Shown: positions 1-13,728, counted from the stretch's first letter. The stretch is DNA of 64,000 nucleotides from Neurospora tetraspora (GCF_033439725.1 NW_026944387.1:3472001-3536000); one strand, 5' to 3'. Numbers and translations: made by a program. The notes: generated from the sequence alone by a model not told the origin.

Positions 1-3000
1 GGGCTCTGGAAAAGAAGGCTGCAAAGGACAGTCCCGGTCGTTTGTGATATCACGGTGGTAGACGTGTGTAAGACAGGTTGGAGGGTCGGGGATCTGTCGA
101 GACCATGCCGGCATGGCTATTAGACAGCCAACAGCATTAGGAATCCGCACCACCACCTTTCCGTCCCGTATGTATCCGACAATGTCACTTCACGGACATA
201 GGACAAGTCACGTAAGAACTGACTTCACGAGCTGACCCCCGATAAAAACCGACGAAAGGACCCAACCTCCGTTCCGAAGCGGTCTCGACGTCCGGCACCG
301 CGCGATGTCTGGTCAGTGTCAAGACAGAAACGGTGCGGCCTTGTCCGTAGTGTAGTCTAGGGTCGTCGGCAATGAAAGGACCAGGGGGGTGGCCGCATGA
401 CAGGACGGCCGCCGAACGTACGCGTGCCGTTGTGACATGGCGGGTAACTGCACACTGCACACTGCACAGAAAGGCAGGTTTGCCACTGGCATGTGATGTT
501 GTGCAGCTTCAAGCAGTTGGAACAGTTACTTTGGGAGTCCCATTTCGGACATATCATGATTGCGGGTAGTCCAGAAAGGGTCATGATGGCTGGGTCTCCT
601 TGGGAATCTGCTGTAAGCTCGGACGTTTCCCAGGGTGATAGGGTTGCCTTGTAGACGGTCTCGGCTATGCAAGATTGTGCTTTTCGATCAACGGTAGGGC
701 ATGGTGGAATCGCCAACCTTGCCAGCGTGCCATCTCTTCCAATCCTGTCACCTCCTGCGAAGTCTGTGTTAGTTACTGTGCAGTCACGCTGGGGATACCT
801 TCCCTTCCTCTGTAGATACTAAAAAGCCAACAGTTAGCGCTCGCTCTTGTCCGAGCATTTTATCCGATTCGATAAACGGTCAAGGACGTTGCACACCGGT
901 ACTCGTTTGTTTAAAGTGCCTGCAGCCATAGCCCCCCTTGCCTCCATGGTGGCATTGGAATGGCACCTGGTCGGAATGGACAGGTTCCTTTCTTGGTGCT
1001 TCTCGTCACGCATGGCTTTTCTGCAGTCTTTGATAGTCTTCGTCACGGTTGACGAGGTGGTAGGTTGATGTACGAGTTGATAAATGATGACACCCATTGG
1101 GATCGAGCTTGACAACGCCATCAGAAACCTTCATGAAAGAAGAGGTAGAACGTGTGAAACGATTTTGCCATGACACAGACGGACGGGCACCCAGTGTCAC
1201 AAAATGACTGTGCAGACTTCCGGCCGGCAACTATCCAGACTCAGACTCCCCATGTCTAGACAGCCTTTGGGGGTTTTCAGAGACTCCTTTACAAGGTTAG
1301 CTGACTGTTGGAAGGGCATCATCGGTGCAGATAACTTCAGATTAAAACAGACTCTGACGAACCAATCAAGTGTCTCAAGGAAACACGGGCCGGCCACAAC
1401 TGACAACTGGCACAGCACGGCCATATCAGCTTCACTTATATACCACTTGCAGCATACGCTGTGTCTTGGAGGTCGCGGTATACATCTAATCCGACATAAG
1501 AGGCCGAAAGGTCCAACCCACTGACCCTTTGTGGCACGATGAGTCAATTTAAAGTCCCTGTGTCAGTATGTGTTAGTATAATGTGTGGCGTCGCCTAGTG
1601 TAGGCTTGGAATCCCTTCCCCTGGACCGACACGTTTCTTGAGTCCCGTCTGTTCGTTACCTGAGTGAGTTGTGCCACCACACCTTGAAGCTGATTGTGGC
1701 TTCGGTCTATGTTTACTCGGGTGTCCATGATGCAAATACTTCACAATCATGATATCCTCAAGATGCCAAGATGGACTATGACTGCGCCGTAATGTGCGAC
1801 GCATATCTCATCACCTTGACTCTGGGCTTCTTTCCACGTAGACGAGGGCTTGATAAGACCAATTCCGGCCTCATGCTTAGCTCTGGACCCGACGACGTGA
1901 TCCTAATCTCCGGTCCGGACCTGCTGGACGGGATAGCTAGATGTCCACAAGAGGAAGGTCAGAACATATGGGTGTCAATAAATTTATGACCTCGATATCG
2001 TGACTGATGAGGCTTAGAGCGCTATACCTTCAGGCGGCCACCTGTTATCCCAGACTTCCAGGATAGTTACTGGTAATGTCTGTAGTGCTGAGTATAAGAG
2101 AATGCACTGGCGGTCCTGATCAATGTTAGCTTCTCCAATGCACCACGCAGAGCCGGAATTTGGTTCGGGTCTGAGAGACGTGCGTTAAACACAAGTGACC
2201 ATACTAAACGTCAACTCGTGTCTGCCATTGTCACATCCGTCCCGGGACTTGGCTGTCGACCAGATCGGGCGGGGTTTACTCCGTGGAGAACCCTCGACAA
2301 TTGGGGCAAGAACCGGACGTTCAACATCTCTGGATGACATGTAGGGCATGGTGTACGATCGTGGAGTTTAGGCAGGAGGGTAAAGCTCGCTCTCCCTCCT
2401 CCTAGTGGTCCAGCTCGGTCATCGCACCTGGTTAAAAGTCATCCCCATGCTCTTAGTAGATTCAGATAAGGATCATACTCACGTTCAGTATTCAACCCGC
2501 CTGAAAAACCTTTCTTGGTAATGTGAGTGTCAATATTGGTCTGGCTAATCCCAAAAGAAGCGTCGGAGCTGCGGTAGACGCAGCAGGAGAACAAATCCAG
2601 GTGTAGATACGAAGTATTTCTGGAAGTTATTGCCGACCTTTCATTTCTCTTTGTTCCTCTCTCGTAAGGCTGGACCTCTTGATGAGACAATATGGATGCT
2701 AAAAGCTACCGCTACCGGCAGCCAAGACAGAACTCTGGTAGTGATAGTTCGTTGCTCGATTGGTACCGACTTCGCTTCATTGTGTGTTTGGTAACCCCAT
2801 GACCACTGAGACATGACAAGCGAAGTCAAACAAGATGGGCCTAGACCTAGCGAATCCCCATTCCAGAAGAATTTGGGGGTTTGGGACTTGAAGGAGGGCT
2901 TGTTGCTGGGAAGTCAGGAAGGAAAGGGCCCCAAATTCGCGAGTATGCTGTGGACTTCTCACCATCGAACGTCTCCGTGTCATAGCTGGCCACGACGTCC

Positions 3001-6000
3001 TTCCTCACCAACGGAACAAGGGAACAGCAACAAACACGATGGGAGGGAAACGGACGGTGTCCTCATCTCCAGCATAAGAGCCTCAAAAACATGACATTGA
3101 TTGTATGCAGGACCCGAACACGTACTCGACTGGTGTTGATATTAATTCCAGGTATTTCAAGAAGCGGGAACTGATTTATTGCCGGCTGGGAAGAACGGGA
3201 CACAAATTGGCGACCCTTTCAGCGACGGCCCGTTTGGTATCCGAGCTGGTTTCGCTCAACTCTCGTTCCGTGTTTTTGGTTTCAGAAGAACCAGGTAAAC
3301 GGAAGACTGCCCCTTGGGATGGCAAGGAACAGCAAACATTGCGCCATCTCTTGGCCAATTTGTTGTTTTCACTGCCCCTCTCTCGCATGGGAGGTCCTAG
3401 GAGGAGGAGCCGTGACGGAGCGAGGGGAAGCGGGTTGTGATGAGACCTGTCATCGGTCGGATGCATCTCCTCGTCATCTACACAGTCTGTGAATCGAACT
3501 GGGGAGGGACAGAATCCACCAGTGTCTAGATCCTGTAGGGATCAAGACATGGGTCTCCAAACCCCACAAAATGCACCGTTGAGAACCAAGGTTCTGATCC
3601 CGACGTGGGCCTGTTCTCCCGTTGTATCGTTGTACATGACTCGAATGAGGCTTTCCTGATGTGGAGAGGTCTGGACAACGCTCATATGAGATAGAAGTGG
3701 AGAGGACTCCCGTCATCTTCTTGTCAGACTGTCAGAGAAGAGGGATGATGATAGGGATCCATGTCTTTTTCTGCAGATCGAGTCTCTTAGTAGTGCCTTT
3801 TTGTCACTCAACAGACACACTAATCGAGCTCATCGGAGTTAAACAACTCAGAAGAGAAGTGATAGCAAGCAAGCGGATAGGGGGAAGTGAGGGGGACCGA
3901 TGTGAAGGTGGTGGGGATGGTGATGGAGAGATACATGGGGCAAACAGCAAATGAAAGGCTGGAAGGGGAAGCGATACATGTTCAGATGGTCTTAATAGGC
4001 TCAAATATAGGGCTGAGGTTCAAGGAACCCATGTGTGATTGGCTCCCTGCAGTCCTCAAGGTAACTGGATTGGGCAAAAGGGCAAACCTGGTTCTGCCTG
4101 CATTCAGAACTTTTCATGCGGCCCACTGGCCGTAGAGCTTCAGACGATAACACCGTTGGCATTAGTGATGCTGGTTGCCGTGCGGACCAGTGCAAGAAAC
4201 ACGGTAAAAACCGTGTCGAATGAGCACGATGGAGAAGACATGGCGTTCATGCCGCGGCCGCTAGCCGGTTTCAGATGACCAGCGAATCAGTTTGCCCACG
4301 CTCTCGACACAGTGAATATAGGGATAGGGCATCGATGGGGCATTAGGCCCACGAGAGTGCCATGTTGACCGGTGGAAGCGTGGCGACAGGGAAGAGAAGC
4401 ATCACCATCTGCTGATTCAAGCATGCAATGTGCAGCCGTGGGGTTGGTCACCTGAAGGCCAATACAATTGAGTTTGCGTGGTGTTGACACTTGTCCTGAC
4501 TCTTGACTGGCAAGGTGGGAGAGTGAGTGGTCTAAGTGGGTGTCCTGGGTGCTTTGGCCCCCCTTTCCCCGGGACTTGTCTGGACTGAAGGGCGGGAGGG
4601 GACTGTCTCGACCGGTACAAGCTCAACCTGAGGAGCACCATTTCCGGTACCGCGCGGGAAGAGGCGACGGAAGGGTAGCTCGGGGGGTGCTAGGTCCAAT
4701 GTCAGTGGTCCAGCCCATCATGAGTGAGGTCAGGAGCGTATGTACTATGTAGTGTAGTTCACTCTGTTGGTACCTGTTCATCCGCTCCTTGGTGTTGGTG
4801 CAGTGACTACCTGATATCAGACTCAGACTTGGAATCAGTGATTCGTCGGGAACTGAAGCGACTGGCCTGAGGATAACCCTCCGAATCTCCACCAAGATGC
4901 AGCTGCTCATCACTCATCACCTAATTCTCAGGAGGGAGGGTGAGGGTTCGACCGGCAGATAGGTGATGGCCGAAACACTTCGGATCAATGGCGACAGCGT
5001 ATTTTCGTTTCTTTTTTCCTTGGGTCGTCCGGAATTCGGAAAGGGTGAGGACTGAGGACAAGGTCAAGAGTTGGGTTGGGGACTTGGAGAAGAGAGAGAT
5101 GGCTGCCCGCCTGGGAGGCTGCCGATTGGAAGTCCTGCAATGTTCGGACCGGCAACTGTGTGCCTGCTGCCGATAAAAGCTTCCTTCCCTTCGTTGGAGG
5201 TCACGGTACGTAACTCTGCCGCGCGCCTTCCTCCAGATCATCACTCTGCCTCCAATTGATTCCATCAAGTGGCAGGAATGCCTTGCTCTTGCCGTCTGAG
5301 TGCAGTTGGACCTTCCTTATTCAGAGATGCATTGTCAGCATCGGCTCATGAGTGCTTTGCTCCAAGTCAAAGGCTCACCGCCTCAAAGCCCGGTTGCATT
5401 AAAAAGGTTATGCTTCAATCGGGTACACGGTATCATTCAATCGGACAAGCCCCACATGACCGTTTGACGTTCGCAGTGGATCCCTCCAGAGTCTCCACAC
5501 TAACCCGACCTCCAACTTCCACTTTGACTTTCACCTCTTTTCCTTCTCCAACCACTGAACCACTTGACCGCATTGCATCCATTTCTGCAACTTTGCGAGT
5601 CTGCGAACGACGTCCAGTTTGCAGACCGCAAGGAGGATTCTCACAGAAGGCTGACTGCGCCAACGAACCGTTCGCAAGAGAACACGATATCCATACCGTA
5701 ACTCCGTCTTCGGACTCGTCAACCAGCTCGAGCTGTGCTTCAGTCAGACGATGGAGGGCGCGGGATGCCGGACATCCAAGACACATCTCGGCAGCTCAGC
5801 TTACACAGTATCGAGCCGGTAGATGTACTAGCGAAGATGCATATCTGCCATCCTGGCCGATACAACAATTTCGTTGCCCGAGAAAGGGCCTATTTTCTCT
5901 TCTTGCCCGACATGTCTCCAGCGTCGCTCTCGCTTGTACTTTTGGGACGAACTGATGGGGCCTCTGTGTCATTTATCAAACACCCACAGGACGAAACAAG

Positions 6001-8397
6001 AAGATCACTGGTGAATGTCCACCTCGTCACCACATATCTCGAATATTTCCGCGTATCCAGCTAGAACCGCCAAGGAGGCTCGATCCCCCAGTGGCCCCCC
6101 AACGGGCAAGGCGCCTGTCTCACCGGCCCTGTCACTCAACCCCGGTCACCGACCGTCCTACGGCTAGCAGCCGACATGCGTAACCAAGATTTGCACTCTG
6201 AGGTTGAGGTGACAGCTCGACTTGGACCGTCTCTTCTTGAACGAGTACTTTGGGCCCAGACCGAGACTGGGGCCTGAATCTGGACTGGATCAGCCCTCAA
6301 CTTGCCCTTCTGCCCAAAAACAGAACCGTTGAACCAAACTCGGCTATCCTAGTGTTTTGTTAGTTTCAACGGTTGACACTAGGGGAACGAGCACAGACGA
6401 GATGATCCCTCCGTCACCTAACCCATGAGGACGACAGACCAAGACATGGTCGAGCTGAGTCTACTACTAACTGCCGCTCTCTACTTCTCAGACCGGCCAA
6501 ACGCCATGTCTCGGAATCCGTGACGATATCGAAATGCGAGCGGGCGAAATGCACGACCGTAATCCGAACCGGTTCGACAGCTTAGACCATTGGCAGTTTG
6601 TAGGCTTGCATACCGGTGTTGAAGAAAAGGCTTGGCAACGAACAGGCGCAGAGCTGAAACAAGACTCTGCCTACCGAATCACGATTGACCTTTTTAACCG
6701 GCCAACTCGTGATATGATTTGACCTCTTGAAGATTCTTCAAACCTTCGAAAACGCCACTCATTCTGCCAGCCTCGCACTTTTCACGCGCCAACACGGAAC
6801 TTGGACCGGAGCCACCGAGAGCTTCTCGAAACTGCGTGTTTTGGTGATGCATTAACGACAACTCACGCCAGTTCCTATGAAGAGAGCCGTGAGAACGGAT
6901 GTCGAAACTATTGACTGGCAATTAGACTGCAGCAATACACGCGCAAACCGTGGTAGATGTGAGGTCCTACCTACCCTTACCTGGCATTTCTCAGTGCCGC
7001 TCCTGCATTACCTTTGGTGGTAACCTGCCATCTTGGTCGGCGCCACCATGTGCGTGTTCCTGAATATCGCCTGTCGGGTGCGCCACTACCCACTGATGAA
7101 CTTGCTCAGATACAAAGGATCTGGTCGTTTGTGCGGCGGAAGTCGGGACTCGGGACTCCGGGAGCGGTGCGGAAACAACCAAGCTTCATCACGGACATGT
7201 CAAACGCCCCGGGCGTCATTTCCGTCAAGGCAAAGATGGTTTCCGAGCAAATCTTCACTTCATGTTGGGCCATGATGGAAGCCTTGGAAACATGTCCTTT
7301 AATGCTGGCATGGCGATGGTACCGCACGGACGCTAACAAGGTCCAAAATAGGTCAGGGCAGCAATGTTTTGTATCATGTACACTGACAGATATCCATTTA
7401 CGTACAAATTCCTTAGGTGAACTTGTCAAGGTGGGCGACCAACCGCTTCTGGTACGGCACTGATAGTTACATTTACATTTACTATCCAGAATTACCTGGC
7501 CTTGGCAGTGATACAAGTACCGTGTACACGCCTCGCACCCTTTTCGCAACTGAACCACCTCACTTGCTACGAATCGGGAATGAGCACGGCACATGCGAAA
7601 CAAGAAAGACAGAGCATCGTTGAGCATCGTTCCTGAGAGGTGTTGCTCCTCAGGCATACCGTTCCCTTCAAAGTGGGGAGCTTTTCCCATCCATCCCATC
7701 ACTGACCCATGCCATGCATGTCTTCCTACCACCCACCAGACCTCGTAGGTAGCCTCTGAAGCCTTGGAAAGACGCAAACTGGAATCAGGTCCTTCTCCAT
7801 GGTTCCCTCTGTGGGCTTGTCTACTAGTCAGCACCACATGCCTATCACGACTCCTCACTTTAAACGGGTAAGCCAAAGCAGAGCAGATGCTGCTTACGGG
7901 TTAGAAGTGGGTTTAAGCAATCTCTCTTGTTCCCCAAGGAAAGGAAGGAAGGGGACGGAGATTCAAAAAGGCAGATACAAACGGGGCTAACCAGTTGCAC
8001 TACCACGCAGCTATTATTATACGAGGCCACTACATATACAGTATCAGGATTTTATATTGAGGATTGACGAAACAGAGGGGAGAGAGAAACGTTGACTGAC
8101 CCCGGTCCATAATATCCCGGCCGACCCCGGCCTGCCTTGCGCTTGGCACGTCCTCCCCGTCATGTCTGTAGGGATGCGTGACGCGGATGTGGTCTATGGC
8201 CACCTGGACTGGACTGGAGAAAGAGTCCTCTACTGTACACCCTCCTTGCCCTCCTCCCCGTTTAAGGACCAGACCGATGCAAGGCACTGACACTGGCAGG
8301 CTTGGAAACACCCCGGTACCTAGTCACCTAGTATCCAGACGACATCCTCGTTGTCAATCATATATCACTCATCTTGCTACCCTGCCTACATAATAGA
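1..8397. other. Gene-poor stretch of normal base composition
   Basis: I see no gene here that I can support. Open frames of up to 256 codons exist on both strands, but they lack a convincing ATG start, recognisable family motifs, low-complexity character or intron-linked continuations. Base composition looks like that of the genes further right and shows none of the AT-rich decay of the 11-41 kb block, so this is not RIP-degraded repeat. It may contain distal regulatory DNA for the velvet gene at 8783, non-coding transcripts, or genes made of several very short exons that I cannot assemble by eye. Confidence 0.5.
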
Positions 8398-8782
8398 TGA
8401 CCACACGGACTCATCTTAGCTGAAGGATCCTTCTGTTTATCACTCTTACTATCACATAAACTTATTGCTTCTCTTACTTCATATTCAACCCGTATCCGCT
8501 GGGACTGGGGAAACAGATAAACTTCAGTTCCTTCTCACCAACATCGCCACTCAGTTGAAAAGGTCTTGGAATACGGCAGCTTCGACTCGCTTCTCTCGGT
8601 AACGACAGGACAGCTCAACCCCAGCCAAGTTCAGTCGTGGCTTCCGTGACCCGACGTTGTCTTTGTCAGATCAGAATATTGTTGGGAAGGCGCGACCTGT
8701 TAACAGGAGGTGGATTCTTCGACCAAGTTTTCTCCTCACCCCACCATCATCTCCGACAACTACATCCAGGCACGACCCAGGG
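8398..8782 (+). promoter_or_regulatory. ATG-free leader/promoter-proximal region of vosA
   Basis: Reading the + strand from just after the ATG at 8397 to the start codon at 8783, I find no ATG. The first ATG met by a scanning ribosome would therefore be that of the velvet gene. The stretch is pyrimidine-rich (for example the CTTCTCTTACTTC and CCTCACCCC runs), as fungal core promoters and 5' untranslated leaders often are. No defined transcription-factor site is claimed, and the transcription start is not visible. Confidence 0.45.
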
Positions 8783-10217
8783 ATGGCAACATCATCGCCG
8801 CCGTCCATGGACGGCATGTCACCCGTTTATGAACTCAAGATCCGTCAACAGCCCAAGAATGCGCGCGTAGCCATCGGGAAAGAAAAAGGTGAGACCAGAG
8901 CAGCACCTCTCTGCCAACACTGGAGAGATCAAGAGGCACCATGGCAAAACAATACTAACAAGACACAAAAAAATCAAAGCAGACAGAAAGCCCATCGATC
9001 CCCCTCCCATCATCCAGCTCGATATCCACCCTATGCGCCATCAAATACACAACCCTTATCTGATTCTCGTTTGCAGGCTTGTCGCTCCAGGTAGTACTGA
9101 GAACGACGAGGCCAACCACCAGCAACCCGAGCCCAAGGACAACGACCTAACGGGCTCCCTTTGCTCGTCTCCCTACGTTCTCAAGGACACCAACAATGCC
9201 CAAGGCCTCTTCTTCATCTTCCAGGATGTCTCCGTGCGCCGAGAAGGCACCTATCGCCTCGAATTCAACCTCTTTGAGCTCAAGCCTCTAACCAGGGAGT
9301 GCATCGCCTTAGCCAGGACCACCTCCGACAAGTTCGTCGTGTTCCCACATCGGTATTTCCCCGGAATGGCCGAGAGCACCTTCTTGACAAGGTCGTTCAG
9401 CGATCAGGGCGTGCGCATCCGACTACGCAAGGACAGCCGAAGCGTCAGCACGCGCAAGAGGGGTGTCAGCGCATTAGGAGTCGGAGCAGGCAGCGGTGGT
9501 GTCGTAGGACGTCTGCGGACTGGCTCAACGATAGGTCTAGGCGGACAACAATACTCGCCCATCACCATCTCCCACCACTCCCAGTCCCACGGTAGCGGCG
9601 GTAGCCACGATGAGCTCTCCCCAACGAGCACCAGCCCGATCCACCGCATCAACACCACCCTAGCCGGCCATCACCACCACGACCTCATCCCTGGCATCGG
9701 CCACTTGGATCGCGGCCAACACCACCGCGGCTCACTAGCCTCCCAGGCTTCCTCAAGCCTCCTCGACTCTCCCTCAAACACAATGCTCACCTCCCCCACC
9801 GTCACGGGCGTAGGCGGCTTCGGCGCCTCCACAGCCACAACAATGGGTGGTAGCGGTAACTACTCCTTCACCGGCGTCGCCGCCGCGCAGCAGTACTCCT
9901 ACCCCGGCACAGCCCTCGGTCTGACCACCGGCATCACCGCCGATGATCGGTACTACGATTACAACAGGGCTGGCAAGCGGCCTAGACTGTTGCATGGCAC
10001 CGGGGTGGATGATCCGCTTGATCATTCCTATGGGAGAGACCCTTATGGTCGGGATCCCTACGATCATCATCACCGCGGCGTGGTCGGCAGCGTTACGCTA
10101 CCGCCCCATACTCAAGGGTATGCGACGATGGATGCTGCGCATGGGTATGGCCATGGACGGCATCATGATTATTATGGGGCTACGGCTACGGGGGCTTACT
10201 TTGGGTCGGGGATGTGA
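8783..10217 (+). CDS. vosA: Velvet-domain developmental regulator, VosA type (two exons: 8783-8888, 8983-10217)
   Basis: Velvet proteins are fungal nuclear regulators of sporulation, spore trehalose and secondary metabolism; VosA partners VelB and binds DNA through an NF-kB-like fold. Joining 8783-8888 to 8983-10217 gives 446 aa in frame. The intron has GTGAGA at its 5' end, an ACTAAC branch site and an AG end, and it restores the family block NARVAIGKEKDRKPIDPPP across the junction. The velvet domain spans roughly residues 14-180 and includes FPGMAESTFLTRSFSDQGVR. The tail is rich in Gly, His, Ser and Tyr, with a basic GKRPR patch near residue 367 that could be a nuclear localisation signal. 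The block at the splice fits VosA better than VeA, VelB or VelC. The start is the first in-frame ATG. The gene ends about 0.85 kb before the AT-rich heterochromatin-like island. Confidence 0.88.
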
Positions 10218-10642
10218 ACTACTCATCGATCCTGCTAGTGAGCGTTGAAGGTTGCTCTGGTTGGTGAAAGTGGCTTGTTGGTAAGTGGTGCGCTCGTAGC
10301 CTTGGACTCTGGCGAAGTTGAAACTAACTAGATGGTAAAGCAGGTGCTCTTCGCTTCTTGACCTACGAAATCTTTCTCAACCCCTTTTCTCATTTTCTTC
10401 CTTTCCCGAACACGAATAAGAACACGATACCGCTCGCGCACAGGATGTTGCAGATACGAAGCTTTGTAATTGCTGCCTTTGCTCTTCCGCTTTGCCTTCT
10501 CTTCTGCTTCTTCACCTTGCCTTTCTTTGCTCTTTGCCCCTTCTTGCTTTATTTTCCTTCGTTCTCCATCTTGCTACTACGTCTCATGCTTCACTTGCTT
10601 GTTGGTTCTGGAAAAACGGCGTCGACGGTGGTTGTTACGCTA

Positions 10643-10673
<31 letters not shown>

Positions 10674-11060
10674 TGGCAACGGTGCCCTCTGTTGTTTTCT
10701 CCTGGAACGGTCTGGATGGTTTATGGTGATCACTGGTAACTGGTGGTGGGAACGATACCCCTTTTCCTTGAACTCACTCTCTCTACTCTTATTGTCCTGT
10801 CTGGTTATTAGGTTGAACTTGTCTGAAAAGCAAAAGAATGAGGATGTGCAAACAAACTGAATTCAAAAGGGCTTATTTGGACTTGGTGGGTGGATATCTG
10901 ATTTTTGTTTGGAAAGTTGTATGGACATAAGGGGGACATAGCACAGATAGGAACCGGAACAGAATGGAAATTCACATCTAGGAGGCAGTGGAAAACATGT
11001 TTGGTGACAGTGAAGTGATGTCAATAATATCCCTCACTACTACCGTACTAGGAATATGCG
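10218..11060. other. 3' flank of vosA up to the AT-rich island
   Basis: This flank holds the probable 3' untranslated region. About 10,370-10,600 is strongly pyrimidine-rich on the + strand, which opens leucine/phenylalanine-rich frames in all three phases. Such overlapping open frames are expected from composition alone, so I do not call a gene. Sequence looks normal until about 11.05 kb, where AT content rises. Confidence 0.45.
10644..10673 (+). repeat. (GGC)10 microsatellite
   Basis: There are ten perfect uninterrupted GGC triplets just downstream of vosA. On the + strand they would read as poly-Gly, poly-Ala or poly-Arg depending on frame. They probably lie in the 3' untranslated or intergenic DNA and are likely to be length-polymorphic between strains. 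Confidence 0.9.
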
Positions 11061-13250
11061 CCCTGTGACATTGGATATTTAATCCAGGAATAAATATAAA
11101 CAAAACATTGGATCAGACTAAAACCTCCAATATTAATTTGACATCCAATATTACATATACTAAAGGACAGCGACCCAACCCACTAGGCTGGGCAGAATAG
11201 CGCGTAGTTCAAGTAGGTCTAGCGGGTACGTACAGTAGGTAGCGGACAGGGGCCGCGCGGCCTATATACGCGATTTATTTCCTATAGTATATAATACGTA
11301 AATTTAATTCTTATAGCTTACTAAATTAATTTCCTATACAGCGCGCACGTACAACCGAACTACCACTTGCCAAATTAATTTCCTATATAACGCGTATACG
11401 CTAAATCGCTAGCCGACTATGTAGTACTACCAATCTAACAACCGATATAATTTTTATCTAACCCCAATACTGCGACCCTAATACTATAATACTAATACTA
11501 CGCCCCCAATATATAACCCCCATTCAATTTAAACTTTAGACCTACCCCCGTTCCATCTATATACAGCTACTTTTGTCCCGTTTCGTACCCTACCCAACGT
11601 CGTAGAACGGCCAAATCCTATAAATATATACTATACTATTAAATCTGCTAATTATTAATCCGTCCGTTAATTACTATATAATATAGCACAATAATATCGC
11701 GCAATCCAAATCTCGAAATCAATAACGTACTAAGTCCCGGCGTATACTATTATACGCTATAGCATTCGGTATATAAATCTATATTAATTTTACTATTTAT
11801 GAAAATTAAGAACCCCAACTTTTCTAATACTTATAAACCGTAATTATTAACGCAAATCTATTGTATCTACTTACTAGCGGCGCCCCAGTAACGTATAAAT
11901 ATATATAACGCCCAGCAACTAAATCGCCGCTCCAATAAATATATTTATTAATTTAATGCCCGATTCCAACTCTATATATAAACGCCCTTTCGCCGCCCCG
12001 ATAAATACCGTATTTATACCCCGTAATTGTTAATATAAGTCCGTTATATTAATTATAATATACTTTATTAATTCGCTGCTCCGATTCCGTACATAGGCTT
12101 ATGCCTATTCCGCGCTACGGCCGCCCGCCTTTATTATTGACGGATTCGGCTATATTTCCGTACTAGAATATATAAATATCTAACTATTAAATACCGGACC
12201 TATACTCAAATTAATTATTATAAATCCTAATGTATCTTATTAATTGTTTTTATATTTAATTTAGTAATTATAATACCCGTATTATCGTATTGCGTATATA
12301 TTGCGCGTCGATATTACATTTTATAAACGTATTTTATATATTTAATACTCTACGTAAAGTATTCTTAAATAAATTATTAATTATTAATATTGAATTTTAT
12401 TTTAATACGTATATTTAATTAGTTTTATTTAAACTTTTATTTCTTCTATTATAATACTAGTAATATTAATAAGTATATTCCAATCCTATTCCGTATCCGC
12501 CCTATTACGTAGCATCTCCGCCGATCCGGTATCCGGGCTACTAATTTTATCTTATTTTTAGCGTACGCGAAACGTATATATAACGTATATACGCGGTATT
12601 GCACTCCCTAGGCCAGTGGTCGTTATTATATATATTTTAAACAACTTTCGTATATTCTTTAATATAGAAATTCAATATAAATATATCCTTATTATAGGGA
12701 TTCAACGCATTAATCGTAATAATTACGTTATATTACCGTATTATATCGAATATTGGGAAAATAATCTAATTTTACGAAAATGGTGTATTATTATATAATT
12801 AAATTAATTATCCCGATTTCAATTAATAATAAATATAATTCTAAGTAACGTCTTCTAAATCCCCTACTTTTATATCCTTTATTCGTATTTACCTCCCTAT
12901 TATTTATTACTTTTATATATATAATTTCGGATTAGATCTCCGACTATAACGCATTATTTATGCAATATACTAATATATAGTATACTATCCTATTAATTAT
13001 TATTCTTACAATTTATTTATTAGCTTATAATTAATAAAGTGGCGTTATATAGACTTTTTTTAGGTAGTTTTATTTATAGTAATTCTAGAATTACTATAGC
13101 GTCTTCTAAAGTACTAGGGCTTACAAGCCTTCGTTACGTTGCCCTCGGCGGGGTTATATTAGGTAGGGTAATTAAGCTTAACAATATATTATACGCTAAT
13201 AATAAACGTACTTGCAGTAGCGATAGTATAATTAAATACGTTAAAGAATA

Positions 13251-13341
13251 ATATTCGTACTAATATTATCGTAATAAAAGTTAGCTCTAAAGAAGGGTTA
13301 TTTGCATTAAATTTTAGTAAACTTCGAAGGTATTTTTCGTA
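13251..13341 (+). repeat. Dispersed ~90-bp repeat, copy A
   Basis: This copy begins TATTCGTACTAATATTAT and contains TCTAAAGAAGGG and a GAACTTCGAA-like block. It is clearly related to copies at 13644 and 15076, with differences mostly C/T or G/A. It runs directly into the GC-rich hairpin at 13342. Confidence 0.7.
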
Positions 13342-13385
13342 GCTCCTCCCGCTATTATTATTATATTAGAATAAGCGGGAGGAGC
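13342..13385. repeat. 12-bp perfect inverted repeat (GC-rich hairpin) in AT-rich DNA
   Basis: The arms GCTCCTCCCGCT (13342-13353) and AGCGGGAGGAGC (13374-13385) are perfectly complementary around a 20-nt AT-rich loop. A diverged version follows repeat copy C near 15,162-15,210 (CTCCTTCCGCC ... AAGCGGGAAGAA). Both arms kept G and C although their surroundings lost them. It could be the terminal or internal structure of a small decayed element. Confidence 0.7.
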
Positions 13386-13643
13386 CGTAAACTATAAAAC
13401 TTTTAGCTTTTTACCTCTTTCTATTCTCGTTTATATTTTATAATCTATTAAGCCTTCTATTAGTTTCGAAAATAGTGAGACAAGAATTCAATTAATTCTA
13501 ATCGGTAAAACGGCTTATAAACTATTCTAAGCGTTTGGTAAATTTCATTTATTAATTGAATTCCGGTTTCCCGTATCTTCTTGGCCTCTTCCTTAAACCT
13601 TTATTATTCGAATAGGAAAGGGCACACTTAATATTTAAAAGCG

Positions 13644-13728
13644 GTATTCGTACTAATATTATTGTAATAGAGGTTAGTTCTAAAGAAGGGCTACTTGCGT
13701 CAAGTTTTAGCGAACTTCGAAAAATATT
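13644..13728 (+). repeat. Dispersed ~90-bp repeat, copy B
   Basis: This is the second copy of the repeat at 13251, sharing TATTCGTACTAATATTAT and the TTCTAAAGAAGGGCTACTTG block. It keeps more G and C than copy A in places. No GC-rich hairpin follows it. Confidence 0.7.

Noticed and set aside
5269-5955. 228-codon open frame on the + strand
   Set aside because: No ATG start is visible at its beginning, there is no recognisable motif, and the content looks like random Ser/Arg/Thr-rich translation.
7106-7876. 256-codon open frame on the minus strand
   Set aside because: It begins with TTG, not ATG. It shows no domain, no compositional features and no splice-linked continuation. Likely a chance open frame.
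10358-10860. Three overlapping open frames after vosA, including a poly-Arg/Ala/Gly stretch
   Set aside because: All three phases are open because the DNA is pyrimidine-rich and contains (GGC)10. This is composition and not a gene.
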